From Trichomonas vaginalis G3 (lineage: Eukaryota > Parabasalia > Trichomonadida > Trichomonadidae): a stretch of 64,000 nucleotides of DNA. The DNA is taken from positions 21,423,585 through 21,487,584 of the forward strand of contig NC_067205.1 in assembly GCF_026262505.1 (NCBI RefSeq). The letters run 5' to 3'. The position numbers were made by a program, and so were the translations under genes. Below are positions 24,859 through 35,198 of the stretch, in pieces; the first letter of the stretch is position 1, and each line of letters begins with the position of its first letter. Below the pieces are notes generated by a model, which saw only the letters and a list, made by a program, of their open reading frames with translations, had not been told where the DNA came from and searched no databases.

Positions 24859-25483
24859 AATAATGGCAAATGACAATCTGTCTGACAGCGGATCTCTTAT
24901 GAAAAAATTGAGGCAAATCTGAATGTCAGATATGTTTTGATGTATTTAGGTAGAATCTAAATTCTTGCAAAACAAACCGTAAAATTTACAATGGGCTCAT
25001 TGAATATTTTATAAGAATCGAAAATTGAGGGAATCAATAAAATTTTAAAACGAACATTGACTAACCATAAGAGGAAACACATAATATGGAAAATATTTGA
25101 TTAGAAGGGTAATTTTTCCACTTCAAATCATGTGAGTTCTTTCAATTTGATAAAATATTAATAAAAAAATATTTAAATAAATATGATTTTATAGTATAAT
25201 TAATAATTTTAACATAGATAAGTGAAAACAAACTATGTTAACAAGCTGATTTGGGATCTAAATATTAATAAAATTAAATATCATGTTGATGGATTTGATG
25301 AGGCATTGATTTAATATAGTTGATGGATTTTTTACCTGTGAAAGAAAAAGCAAATATTTTGATAATCATAAATAAATTGAAATAAATGCAATAGAATTAC
25401 ATTTGATAACCATAATAAATGAGCGTATTATTCAGATGTTTTAACATGATTTCAGCTAAATATTACAAAAAATAGCAGGGATT

Positions 25484-26662
25484 TTATTTAGAAGATTTTG
25501 AAATAGTTAATGTTAATGCATAAATTGTTTTAGGAATCGAAAGGATGTTCTTGTGTTTGTTGTCTTTCAGACTGTTAGGAATAACAAAAAATGTTAATGG
25601 TTGATGTGATGATGTTTTATTATCATCATCAACAACATAAAGATAAATTGAATGAAATCCACATGAAATAGAATCAATTCCAATTGATTCGGTGAATGGA
25701 CGTTGATTATTATCATAAATATAAAATGTTGTTAAATCATTAAATGTTTCTTCATCAAGTTTGTATTTGATTGTAAATGTTCCTCGCTCATCTGAATCTT
25801 GAACAAAACCATCAATATAAAGCTTCTTATTGACATCTTTGACAAATGTCTGATTATTTCTTGTTGTTATTGATAATAATGGTGAATTATAAAAATATTG
25901 AAAAGCTGATCGAAAAGGAGTAGATGTTTTATTTGATTCATCAGTTGCTGTTACTATAAGATGATGTAATGATTCAGTCAGTTCTGATGGAAATTCTAGA
26001 TCAAAGGAAAATGGATGTTCATTAATATTTAAAATTTCAATAGTTTTAGTGTCAATGATGTCGTTGTCAATGTAACATCGAATAGTGACAAGACCTGTGC
26101 CATCAAGATCTACAATCTGACCTTCAAGATGAATACTCTTGTTCAAACATCGATGATATGGACCGTTCTCGAATGTGTTGATTGTGAGTTCGGGTGAATT
26201 GTATTCATAATAAAAATAAATATGTTCTTCGTTTGATTTCTTGTTGTGTTCATCTGAGCAATAAATTGTGATACTGTGAACAGATTCTGAAAATGCTGTT
26301 GGAAATTCAACTTCGTTAGAAAATGAAATAATACATTCTGTGTTCATGGATTCTGAATGTAATTCTGAATATGGATAATCATCAAATTTGTAAAAGATAG
26401 AGATATGACCTGTGCAGTCCGAATCTTCGATACTTCCCTCAATATTGATAAATTTGTTTGTTGTCTTGTGGAATCTGCTGAAATTATATGTTGAAACCGA
26501 AACAATTGGTGAATTGAAAACAAATTCGGATGTCTTAGTGTAGTTTGATGATGTTTTGAAGAAGCTGTCTTCAATCCAAATAAAAATTGTATGATTACTC
26601 TCTGAATCGTATTCTTCGAAGATTTCTGATGTTGGAATAAAAAATGTGAATTCATATACCAT
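25484..26662 (-). pseudogene. Ig-like repeat protein, copy 3, 3' part
   Basis: An open stretch of 392 codons, identical at the protein level to the two earlier copies. Because the transposon beyond it contains Maverick A, this part lies about 23 kb from the rest of its gene (49992-52597). Confidence 0.75.
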
Positions 26663-28486
26663 ACCGAAAAGGGTCGCTAGAAAAAGTGACTTTTGGCGCC
26701 AAAATTATTTTTTAAAAAAAAACTTATTTTTATTATTTAATCAATATTACACCATTACATATTATTTTTTATATCAAATCCATACTATTTTTCAGAATGG
26801 AAGTTTTTGTAAACTTTTACAAAAATCAAATGGATCCATATCACTGGCATCGTACCTCCAGAAAATTAGTTGACATCGAATGGCTAAAGGAATCGGTTCA
26901 ACAAATTAACTCTGGAATGAAGCTAAAGGATATTTGCAAAAAGGCCCGTTTAAATAATGGTACCTTTCGTGAAATATCCAAAACCATGTTCAAAAAGCTT
27001 GTCAGAGAAAATAATTTGGAATTAATTCCAAAAAGAGGAAGAAAACAAATAGAAATTAATCTTGATGCCTGCCAAGCTTATGCAAATTTGAAAGATTTAA
27101 TGCCCGATGCAGGCATCAATAAAATTATTCAGAAAATGAAAACAGACCTTGTCAATATTGAGAAGAATCCAGAAGAATTTCAAAAAAATTCAATCAGAAA
27201 TTCAAAAAAATGGAGAAATAAATTATGATGTCCTGGAAACTGGCTCGATGAAGTTTGACGCGACAACTTTAGTTCCAGTTGTGACTCCAATAGAAGGTAC
27301 GCCTATTGAATAATAATATCATTACGCGAATCTCTTCAAACGGCAACATACATTACAAAAAATTTCGATTCTCCCTCATATAAAATGGGCAGGAAAATAC
27401 ACGAAGCGATTATTGCAGATACTCCCCCTCAAAATCAAGAAAATCAGCAAAAATACATTCCTCGAAATTATCTAGCATCCAAATGTCATCAAATTTGGCA
27501 TGCTGATATCCACTATTGGAGGAAACGAATAGGCAAATATTTGTTTGCGATAATAGACGACAGATCGCGAAAAATCATAGATTTTAATTTATTTACCGAA
27601 AAAACAGCTCAAAATACAACTGCAGTTCTTAAAAGAGCATTAAGTACTCTACCTCAACCACCATACGCTATTTGGACTGATAACGGCCTTGAAAATAAAA
27701 GCTCATTTCATCAACTTTTGGTTGAACGTGGAATTGAGCATATTTTCATTCAACCGGGCAATCCACAGGCAAATGGTAAGATTGAGAGATGGTGGCCATA
27801 CGTGGAAAGAAACTGCAAGTCAGAATCAGATCTTCCACGGGTTATCAGATTTTACAATAATATGCCCCATTCTTCTTTGCCTGTGAATCCTGAAACGAAC
27901 GTTTACTTTACGCCGAATGAATTCGAGGCCAGTGAAATTGATGATCACTGGTATCGAAATCCAGAACAAGAACCATTCTGGATAGTCGACGGTCAATTAA
28001 AAAACCTTAAGGAAAGCATTGACGAGTTCAGAAAATGAAAATCTCGAGCAAGTTCAATAAATTTTCAACAAATTCTCAAATCATTACGAATAAACACTTA
28101 ATATTATCGTATTTACATCTTTTTAATACAACTATTTACTTACTGATGATTCATTGCAAATCGTAGATTTGGATGATAAGTTATCTAACAAAAGTTTCCG
28201 AGCTTACCGCTTAAAACAATAGCCTACATCATATCTACGAATACCTCGGTACTCCGAGGCTACAGTTTTGCGCAGAAAGTTCAAAAAGTGACTTCGAATG
28301 CTAAGTTATCTAACAAAAGTTTCCGAGCTTACCGTTTAAAACAATAGTCTACATCATATCTACGAATACCTCGTTACTCCGAGGTTCAGGTTAGTAAAAA
28401 TCAATCTAAAAATATTTTTTATGTACGTTAATGTAATCTGAGAGTGAGAGGCATATAGGCATACTATATACCTCTCACCCTTCAAT
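26662..28486 (+). mobile_element. DNA transposon TE3, left part (split by Maverick A)
   Basis: This is the third copy of the transposon. Its right part resumes at 49541-49991 after Maverick A. The break lies just after the first transposon hairpin (about 28447-28486), in TTCAATTCC sequence found uninterrupted in TE1 and TE2, so the empty site is known precisely. Confidence 0.92.
26797..28038 (+). pseudogene. DDE transposase (rve/IS481-like), TE3
   Basis: This copy keeps the full C-terminal frame of 217 codons with the DDE motifs, reading TGG where TE1 and TE2 have TAG, to a TGA at 28036-28038. The N-terminal half (143 codons from 26797) is broken by an extra A near 27182 and by further small changes at 27228-27320. 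The TGA end shows the family's native length is about 410 residues. Confidence 0.8.
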
Positions 28487-28496
28487 AGTTAGTATA

Positions 28497-28543
28497 CATA
28501 TCTTCAGTACGGTGGCACTGCGCGCCATCTTACCGAAGATATG
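28497..28543. repeat. Terminal hairpin of Maverick A (left)
   Basis: Outer arms CATATCTTC/GAAGATATG pair perfectly. Inner arms GTACGGTGGC/GCCATCTTAC pair mostly, around the loop ACTGCGC. The mirror copy is at 49484-49530. Maverick C has a hairpin at the same place with different arms but the same loop. Confidence 0.85.
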
Positions 28544-28798
28544 TCAACCTGACACTTTACAAAACCACTAACGTATATTTTACATCGCAGATGCAATATT
28601 TCTAATAACCTTAAACTATTTCTGCCACGTAAAGTATTTATCACATAAACCACCTCATCTCACCTCTCTGTACGTTATATATTGTGCGCAGGTCATTGCC
28701 CATGACAACTCCCCGCGACACAATGCACGTGCATGAAAAAATAAACGTTCTCACTAACGTTCTCACTAACGTTCTCACTAACGTACACACTAACGTTC

Positions 28799-29119
28799 TC
28801 ATTTACAAAAGTATTGCAACTCTTTCCATTGCTGTGCTTCACATAACAGCTCATAATCTTCTGACTCACTTTCTTCTTCATATAGGTCAAAATCACTGTC
28901 ATAGTTTATACCTGTAAGTTTTGACAAAGCTAATGAAACACGTTTACCATTTGTATCTATTGCTTTTATATATCCCCCATTATGTTTGTTGTCATAAACG
29001 CTCAAACTAACTTTACCCTTTCTCCCTCGTATCTGATAGAATGTATTTTCACGAGGAACGAAGAACAAATTCTTGAACTCATGACCGTTGTAGTTTGTTA
29101 TCTCAATAGTTTTCGTCAT
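28799..29119 (-). CDS. TIR-encoded small protein, left copy (106 aa)
   Basis: An intact frame lies wholly inside the left terminus. The N-terminal 80 residues are basic and strand-rich (FVPRENTFYQIRGRKGKVSL); the C-terminal part is acidic (EEESESEDYE) and ends QQWKELQYFCK. Its last codon touches the 12-bp tandem repeat. The right terminus has a paralogue whose acidic segment differs, and Maverick C has a third. I do not recognise the family. A gene duplicated in both termini could act near the ends, for example in end binding; that is speculation. Confidence 0.7.
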   Translation of the reverse strand: MTKTIEITNYNGHEFKNLFFVPRENTFYQIRGRKGKVSLSVYDNKHNGGYIKAIDTNGKRVSLALSKLTGINYDSDFDLYEEESESEDYELLCEAQQWKELQYFCK

Positions 29120-29207
29120 TTACATCCAAATAAACTTAAAAATAAACTTAAAATTAATGATATCACCACCCTCACACGTATGAAAACATAGCGCAAAAAT
29201 ATAATTT

Positions 29208-29256
29208 AGGTGAAGTGGTGAGATCTCACCTGTTTTTTCACCTGTTTTTTCACCTC
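29208..29256. terminator. GGTGA palindrome block, 3' of the 29255-29491 gene
   Basis: The dyad GGTGAGATCTCACC is followed by two direct repeats of CTGTTTTTTCACC. It overlaps the stop codon of the gene at 29255. Related blocks follow several other Maverick genes, so a role in 3'-end formation is inferred. Confidence 0.45.
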
Positions 29257-29491
29257 ATGAATTCATTGCTTTCTCCAACTCTTCTAACTTCTTCCTAAGT
29301 TCAGCAATGTTGTCCTCATGAAGTTTAATCTTTCTCAAAATTCCTTCTTTATCTAATGGTTGCTTTATCTTTCTAAACTGAACTCTACCATCCTTCATAG
29401 TATGAATGTAAAAACCTTCTGGAATAGTTCCTGATTTAATGTATTCTACCAAAAACTTTTGTTTCATTGCTTCAGTGACTTTAGTCGTCAT
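29255..29491 (-). CDS. Small coiled-coil protein with FYIHxxKDG motif (78 aa)
   Basis: The ATG at 29491 is the first in frame. The N-terminal half contains GFYIHTMKDGRVQFRKIKQPL; the C-terminal half is a heptad-like helix rich in Lys, Leu and Glu (KLHEDNIAELRKKLEELEK). The same motif style (FYYVSQSKDGKIYVRKRKVPL) occurs in the 144-aa protein at 31629-32063, so the two share a small domain. Maverick C has a close homologue at 62719. Function unknown; size and position suggest a minor virion or DNA-binding protein, which is inference. Confidence 0.7.
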   Translation of the reverse strand: MTTKVTEAMKQKFLVEYIKSGTIPEGFYIHTMKDGRVQFRKIKQPLDKEGILRKIKLHEDNIAELRKKLEELEKAMNS

Positions 29492-29539
29492 TTCAATCAA
29501 ATAAAAATTTTAATATTAAATAAAAATAACGTTATTTTT

Positions 29540-29998
29540 TCAGTAAGGAAACGCAGGAGTTTTACGATTTATTTGAGGAGTAGGTTCTGGTTTAAATGTT
29601 GGAGTCGGTTTAGGAGTTGACTTTTGAACAGGAGTTTGTACTTCCATAGGTTCAGGAGTTATTGAAGGTTTTGCTTGTGAAGGCGTTGGTTTTGGCGAAT
29701 GTGTTGGAGTTTGTTTAACTTCAGCTACTTCAGTATTATTTACAACATTTGCTTTATTTCTTTTCAACATCATAACTGCTCCTGCTGTAGCTAGCAAACC
29801 TAGTGGGAGACCATATCTTATATAAGGACTTGACCAAATGCTATTTTTGACAGGAGCTGGTGGAACACCTAACCTTGGTGAAACTGCTCTTTGCCATTGT
29901 GCAGCTCGTAAGAAATATTCAATAGGTGCTCCATAATCGTTTGGTAAAGTTTGTTTCATAGATGGTGAAGGTTCGCGAGAGCTTGATGAAGAACTCAT
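29540..29998 (-). CDS. Proline-rich single-pass membrane protein (152 aa)
   Basis: The frame is intact, with a Ser-rich N-terminus, one hydrophobic segment near residues 70-86 (YGLPLGLLATAGAVMML) followed by KRNK, and a C-terminal tail dominated by PTP/KPTP repeats. The design is a single membrane anchor with an extended tail. It lies directly downstream of the capsid gene on the same strand, as minor virion proteins often do in Polintons. No homologue was recognised. Confidence 0.65.
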   Translation of the reverse strand: MSSSSSSREPSPSMKQTLPNDYGAPIEYFLRAAQWQRAVSPRLGVPPAPVKNSIWSSPYIRYGLPLGLLATAGAVMMLKRNKANVVNNTEVAEVKQTPTHSPKPTPSQAKPSITPEPMEVQTPVQKSTPKPTPTFKPEPTPQINRKTPAFPY

Positions 29999-30028
29999 TT
30001 ATAAGCTTTAAAAATAAACGTTCATCCT

Positions 30029-31601
30029 TTATTCCTCACTGTCGTCCGTAGCTAAGTTATAGTCATCTAATCTTATTATTGGGATTCCATTAGCACGCAC
30101 CTGAATGGCAAAGCAACAATCCCTCATAAATCCAATAAGTGGCTTTGGTACGTTTTCAGTTGCTAGTTCAATAGGTCCTTTAACAGACAATTTGTATGTT
30201 ATTGGAGCAGTAGATGTTTGACCTTGTTGGAAGCAAAAGTCCACTTCTGTTGGAAAACCACATAAGAAATGTGTGTTGTCATAGCTATCCCATTTATGTT
30301 CCACACTACCATCATCCACCAATGACCTCATAACATCTTCATTAAATCCTATCATATCATTGTTTGTATTGCAAGCGTTCGCAACCATTTCATAAAATAC
30401 AGGTCCATATGATTTTTCAGGTTCTGCAGGCATATTTCCATAAGCTCCCATGGAAAGCTGAAGATATTTAAACTTAGGGTTCTCAAAATTAACATAATAG
30501 TTGTCTTTCTTTCTAAATAGTGCCCAAATACTTTTAACATTAATAGGCGTATAAGCTGCTGTAAATGTTGCACTTGAACTATCTGTATTCTTTGAGAATG
30601 AACCGTCCATAGGAATCCAATCCATAACTTTAACAGGAAAACATAAAGCCTCGTTTGTATAATGTTCTACAAGTTCTGTATAAATGTTAGGGTCTAAAGA
30701 GAATGACTTTGGATGAATGAAACATTCATTAAAATCCATCTTTGTTCGAAATAGTTGCTGGGTTACAGTTGTAATAGTAACTGTTCCACTAGCTTCTACT
30801 GCCTTCGTTATCATAGTGAATGGTTCATTCCATGGAACAAATTTATTTGTCGGTGGATTTGAATCTGAAGCAAATGCAACTTTAAGAGTTGGATTGAAAG
30901 CAATGATATCATTTACAGATATAGATGTGCATTGTAAGGCGTCGCTACTGAACTTTACTTTAAGCTGAATGTTTCCTGCAAAAGCTGGAATAAATCGAAT
31001 AGCTTCTAATGGAAGGAATCTTCTAACAGGAATTCTTAAACGAAGCTTAAAATCAAATGATTTTCCTGCTGTAATTGGACCACTAACAATTTGTCCTGTT
31101 CTGCATGTTCCGAATGACTCCATACATCTTCATGTCGAGTCTTTGAGAAAACATCTACTTTCTTTATTTGTTCGGTAGTTTGTGAGTTTGAAGTTATATA
31201 TGCTTCTTCTCTTGCGTTGTCTTGAGAATATACGATACGACCATTTGCAAGGATTTGATATCCAGCAACTGCATAGAAAGCGTCATCGAAACCAATCCAA
31301 AATCCTGGTGGTTTGTTTTATTGGAACCTGAACCAATTTCTTTATCTACAATAAATTGACCTTCCATTTTATACGTAATGAATGTATTGTAAAGGTCCAA
31401 CATATTTTCACCAGGAGGTGAGAGATTGAATGTTACCCATGTGTTATCTTTAGCAGTTCCAGGTTGTGATGGAATCTTTGCGTCAGAATATTTTCTATTA
31501 GTGTCACCAATTTGAACTGCATTGTCTATGATATCGAAATATGAGCGAATCTGATGAATATGCTCTGCTGGAGTAAATTCGTTTAGCTGTTCGTTCTGCA
31601 T
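30029..31601 (-). pseudogene. Major capsid protein (double jelly-roll type), Maverick A fossil
   Basis: Two adjacent open stretches cover what looks like one capsid gene, broken about once. Typical features are an N-terminal strand-rich region (NTWVTFNLSPPGENMLDLYNT) and a central FDFKLRLRIPVRRF stretch. The latter parallels FDMIIPINDLLAF in the 546-aa capsid-like protein of element B. Polinton capsid proteins of this family build icosahedral shells. The assignment rests on these strand patterns, length and gene order; a structural profile search would decide it. Element B's capsid is only distantly similar, so two lineages are present. Confidence 0.65.
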
Positions 31602-31628
31602 GTATTTACTTCAGATAAAAATATCTAT

Positions 31629-32063
31629 TTACTTCATTATTCTCACTCTTCTTCTTGGCATTCGTGGTGGAAGTTGTTTCTTGACATTTTCAATGAACTG
31701 TACATTCTCTTTTGTCTCAACTTCTTTCACTGGCGGGTCAGGATTCTTTGACTCGGTTTGTTTTTCAATGAAATTCACGAACTTTGCAATAAGCTCTTGG
31801 TTCGTTATTGAAAGTACATCTGGCTTCTTTTCTTCTTGTTCTTTTGGTGGCTCAGTTTGAACAGAAGGTTTTATATGGGCTTCGTGGACTTCACCCTTGC
31901 CATGCACCTTAATGTTGTCGCTCTCTGCATTCGCTAATGGTACCTTTCTTTTTCTTACGTATATTTTACCATCTTTACTCTGACTTACGTAATAGAAAGG
32001 ATGTTGTATTCCTCTTGCGTCATTTAATATAATAGACTCTCGCTCTGATTTTGACAAGCTCAT
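31629..32063 (-). CDS. Small virion-type protein with KDG motif (144 aa)
   Basis: The frame is intact and begins MSLSKSERESIILNDARG. Residues about 20-50 carry PFYYVSQSKDGKIYVRKRKVPL, shared in style with the 78-aa protein at 29255. The middle is Pro/Glu-rich and low in complexity, and the end is very basic (PPRMPRRRVRIMK), as in proteins that contact packaged DNA. It lies just upstream of the capsid gene and divergently from the plus-strand gene at 32109, with only 45 bases between. Confidence 0.65.
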   Translation of the reverse strand: MSLSKSERESIILNDARGIQHPFYYVSQSKDGKIYVRKRKVPLANAESDNIKVHGKGEVHEAHIKPSVQTEPPKEQEEKKPDVLSITNQELIAKFVNFIEKQTESKNPDPPVKEVETKENVQFIENVKKQLPPRMPRRRVRIMK

Positions 32064-32108
32064 TTTACATCGGTTAAAGTTTTAAGTTAGTTTTTTATCT
32101 ACAGTCAA

Positions 32109-32381
32109 ATGACTCAGACAAGTCATATGGACAAGACCCAAGGGGTCATAGATGTTGAAGCATTGAAGAAAGAAATTCGCGAGCAAATTTTATCCGAACT
32201 GAAGGAACAAAAACAAGAACAAAAGCCAGAGAGACCAAAGAGAAAACTTAGTGAAAAACAACTAGCTGCATTAGCTGCTGGAAGACAGAAGAACCCACGT
32301 TTGCTGGCGAAAAAAGCTAGAGAAGAAGCAAAAGCAAAGGAAGAACAAAAAGCAAAGGAAGCTGAAGCAAAGAAAGAGTAA
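32109..32381 (+). CDS. Small basic coiled-coil protein (90 aa)
   Basis: An intact frame with an almost wholly helical, charged composition (KKEIREQILSELKEQK, then repeated KAKEEQKAKEAEAKKE). The middle (RPKRKLSEKQLAALAAGRQ) resembles short basic DNA-binding peptides of large DNA viruses, but this is composition only. The next gene starts 24 bases downstream on the same strand. Confidence 0.6.
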   Translation: MTQTSHMDKTQGVIDVEALKKEIREQILSELKEQKQEQKPERPKRKLSEKQLAALAAGRQKNPRLLAKKAREEAKAKEEQKAKEAEAKKE

Positions 32382-32405
32382 ATGGTTTATTTTTATCCAA
32401 ACTAA

Positions 32406-33263
32406 ATGTATAGACAAATACCTTTATCTGTTGCGTTCAGTAGTGAAAACCCTGACGTCAAAATAAAGGGGAACAGAGTAACGTTTAAGTTTCCAACAGA
32501 CTGGATTGTGAACATAAATGAAGAGAAGTACATTGGCATAACATCTATGTATATAACACGTGCTTTCAGAAAGGTTGACTTTATACTTCAAGTCGAGATA
32601 GAAAATGACGAACAGTCTTTAAGCGCCCAAAACATTCACATATACAAATACTTTAAAGACGATACAACATTGTTGCAATGTATGATTTCATTTAATGAGA
32701 TGTTCGAGAAAAAGTTCAACATTGAAGTACAAACTTTACAGCCTTTACGTGAGTTTCTTGCACAACTGAAGGAAGAAGGTAGTCAGCCACAACTTATAGA
32801 CTTTCATTATGAATTTAATGAAAATGAAGATGGAACTCATGACTGTCAATTCATTGTATTCTCACCATTCAATGAAGTCGCTAAAAAGAAAGAAAATCCA
32901 TTACGTATAAGATTTCAAATCTCTGAACCAAGTGATGATTTTAAGAATGTTTTCAATTATGATGCAATGCTTCCGAGGAAAAATGAATTTTCAAAGATTG
33001 TAACACCTGGCATTTGGGATAGAAAGCAAGCAATACTTTACTCTAATATAGCCAAAGGCGTTGAAAATGAGTTCATTGGTCATACAAGAACTTCACCACT
33101 TCCTAACCCTAAATACTATAAATTAACTGGCTTCAATCGTGAGTTTTGGATAGACATGTTCTCCACTCATGACCATAAATGTCCAGTGTTCTTGCCTCCA
33201 GACCATAAGGACTGTCTCTACATTGAAGCACAACTCTTAAACTCTACCATCGCAGTATTGTAA
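32406..33263 (+). CDS. Penton/minor-capsid-like protein 1 (285 aa)
   Basis: An intact frame. The N-terminal part (FKFPTDWIVNINEEKYIGI) aligns by eye with YEYPRHWVEYVGGEKAIEI in the gene at 47214. The C-terminal part has the pattern ILYSNIA...FLPPDHKDCLYIEAQLLN, echoed by the IVIKSSIS...VLPKDGKDGLIIEM stretch near 47810-48010. The two are therefore paralogues. Polintons normally encode one penton protein with a jelly-roll fold beside the capsid gene; calling these penton-like is an inference from size, strand pattern and context. Confidence 0.6.
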   Translation: MYRQIPLSVAFSSENPDVKIKGNRVTFKFPTDWIVNINEEKYIGITSMYITRAFRKVDFILQVEIENDEQSLSAQNIHIYKYFKDDTTLLQCMISFNEMFEKKFNIEVQTLQPLREFLAQLKEEGSQPQLIDFHYEFNENEDGTHDCQFIVFSPFNEVAKKKENPLRIRFQISEPSDDFKNVFNYDAMLPRKNEFSKIVTPGIWDRKQAILYSNIAKGVENEFIGHTRTSPLPNPKYYKLTGFNREFWIDMFSTHDHKCPVFLPPDHKDCLYIEAQLLNSTIAVL

Positions 33264-33289
33264 AATCTACGCTAGCTTTATTTTTATCA

Positions 33290-33352
33290 CGAATGACCTC
33301 ATTCATGACCTCATTCATGACCTCATTGCTGACAAAAATAAATGACCTCAGA
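33290..33352. repeat. Short ATGACCTCATTC tandem repeat
   Basis: Three to four direct copies of a 12-13 bp motif containing ATGACCTC lie after the penton-like gene. Longer arrays with the same ATGACCTC core occur in Maverick C near 63400-63645. Confidence 0.7.
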
Positions 33353-33411
33353 ACTTCAACTTACGAATAAAGCTTGTTTTAGTCGTTATTGAAAAGTTGA
33401 ACTTTTCAGCC

Positions 33412-33945
33412 TTTACGTGACATTTTGACAACAACACAGGAGGAAGGTAGTTTCTTGCACAACTGAAGGTGCTACCATGTTACCATGTGCTACCAGGTCA
33501 TTTAACTTCTCTGAAAAAGTGTGACAACATGACATTTTGACAACAACACAGGAGGAAGGTAGTTATGAATTATTTTTGAAGAACTGAAGGTGCTACCATG
33601 TTACCATGTGCTACCAGGTCATTTAACTTCTCTGAAAAAGTGTGACAACATGACATTTTGACAACAACACAGGAGGAAGGTAGTTATGAATTATTTTTGA
33701 AGAACTGAAGGTGCTACCATGTTACCATGTGCTACCAGGTCATTTAACTTCTCTGAAAAAGTGTGACAACATGACATTTTGACAACAACACAGGAGGAAG
33801 GTAGTTATGAATTATTTTTGAAGAACTGAAGGTGCTACCATGTTACCATGTGCTACCAGGTAATTCAACTTCTCTGAAAAAGTGTGACAACATGACATTT
33901 TGACAACAACACAGGATAAAGTTAGTTATGAATTATTTTTATTTT
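33412..33945 (+). repeat. 121-bp satellite, direct array (about 4.3 copies)
   Basis: The monomer contains GTGCTACCATGTTACCATGTG, GTGTGACAACATGACATTTTG and CAGGAGGAAGGTAG segments and repeats at 33471, 33592, 33713 and 33834. The first monomer carries a segment (near 33450-33468) matching sequence inside the penton-like gene (near 32754-32772). Confidence 0.9.
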
Positions 33946-33960
33946 TTTATTCCTATATAA

Positions 33961-34503
33961 ATGACAGCAACAAACAACAGCAACAACTATATCGTTTCTG
34001 ATGAAAATATCATTGATTCATTAGCTGAGGAATTAGTTGTGGCAGAAACTAAAACCCTCAACGAAAGAATTGGTGAAAACAGGATTGATTTACATAACTA
34101 CCTCAAACATGATGGAGGAAGAGGAAGGAAAACTGGTATGGCTTTATTAGTAAATAAAATATCAAATTTAACGATTATAGATGTTGATATCAATAAATCG
34201 TACAATGATGAACTTAAAGAAACAGTTAGAAAAGACATTTTATCAAAACTTTCGGATAAGATGTTATCGTTAAAACCGCTTCAGGAGGTCTTCACATTTA
34301 TTGCAACACTAATTTCTTCTATGGCAGTTTCGAACAGAATGATTAAATGTTATTCCTGCAATGATTATGATATTGATATCATGACTTCTATGGATGATTC
34401 AAAGCGTTCTTTAGTGGTTATGGCTGATTCAAGAGTTCGCAAGAATGCAACACAGACCAATCAATACATACTCATTCATTCGTGGAAGTTGATTCAACAT
34501 TAA
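33961..34503 (+). pseudogene. Possible primase (AEP-like) remnant of the helicase block
   Basis: An open frame of 180 codons starts at ATG 33961. The stretch GMALLVNKISNLTIIDVDINKS has a hydrophobic strand followed by Asp-Val-Asp, which resembles motif I of archaeo-eukaryotic primases. Upstream of SF3 helicases in virophage-like and plasmid-like elements such a primase is common. The rest is not diagnostic and the region downstream (34504-35198) is eroded. An alternative is the TV-Pol type polymerase reported with SF3 helicases in Trichomonas elements; I cannot separate these by eye. Confidence 0.4.
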
Positions 34504-35198
34504 CTAGAAAGTGAATGATATTTAAATGATTTGAATATTAAGGTAAGAGTTGAACAGAGAATGAAGAAATAAAGACTATCATGAATGAAAACAAAGATGT
34601 AAACATTGACGATAAACTAGCTCAGAGCATAGTTGATGGCATCTGTGATTTGAAGTACATAATGACGGTGGAAACATGAATTTAGAAAAGAAATAACATT
34701 ATTCACACTGTTTCAAGCTATTAATTCGTTACCGGATCATTTAATTAATGAAGCATACGATAACGTTTATAACTTCTGCAGTTTAACAGAAAATGCAAAA
34801 AGTAATTTTGAAAAAGCACGTAGTAGATATGCACATTTAATGACTTCTCCATTTGTTTTAGTGAAGATTCTAAAACTATATCAAAAGGAATATTATGATG
34901 AATATGTTTTACCTTTATTACGTAAGCCAAAAATAACATTTGATATCAAACTTGATGACTCGTTTTTGATAACAGATATTAGACGCAAGGCTGAAAATCA
35001 TCAGTATAAAAACAGTTCTGAAGTAATTGAGGATTTATCACGTGTAATCCGTTTGTAGATTGTGGAAATAAATATTTCATTCAAAAGGACTATAATATCC
35101 ACGACAAAATGAATCAAATATCATTTGTTTCTTAGTCAAACATGAAAGAGTCACTCAAAATGATTAAATTATTTAAAAAAAGGTAAAACCATAACAGC

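Larger units (their letters stand above)
28487..29272 (+). repeat. Left terminal inverted repeat of Maverick A
   Basis: About 786 bp, matching 48749-49540 inverted. It contains a terminal hairpin (28497-28543), a 12-bp tandem repeat (ACGTTCTCACTA, 28744-28800), a small gene and a GGTGA palindrome block. It is not identical to the right terminus: the 3' part of the small gene differs clearly between the two. Confidence 0.92.

Noticed and set aside
30717-31178. Plus-strand frames antisense to the Maverick A capsid gene
   Set aside because: Shadows of the capsid coding sequence; codon pattern fits the minus strand.
33412-33945. 121-bp tandem repeats as a CRISPR array
   Set aside because: There are no unique spacers; the whole 121 bases repeat, and the context is a eukaryotic transposon.
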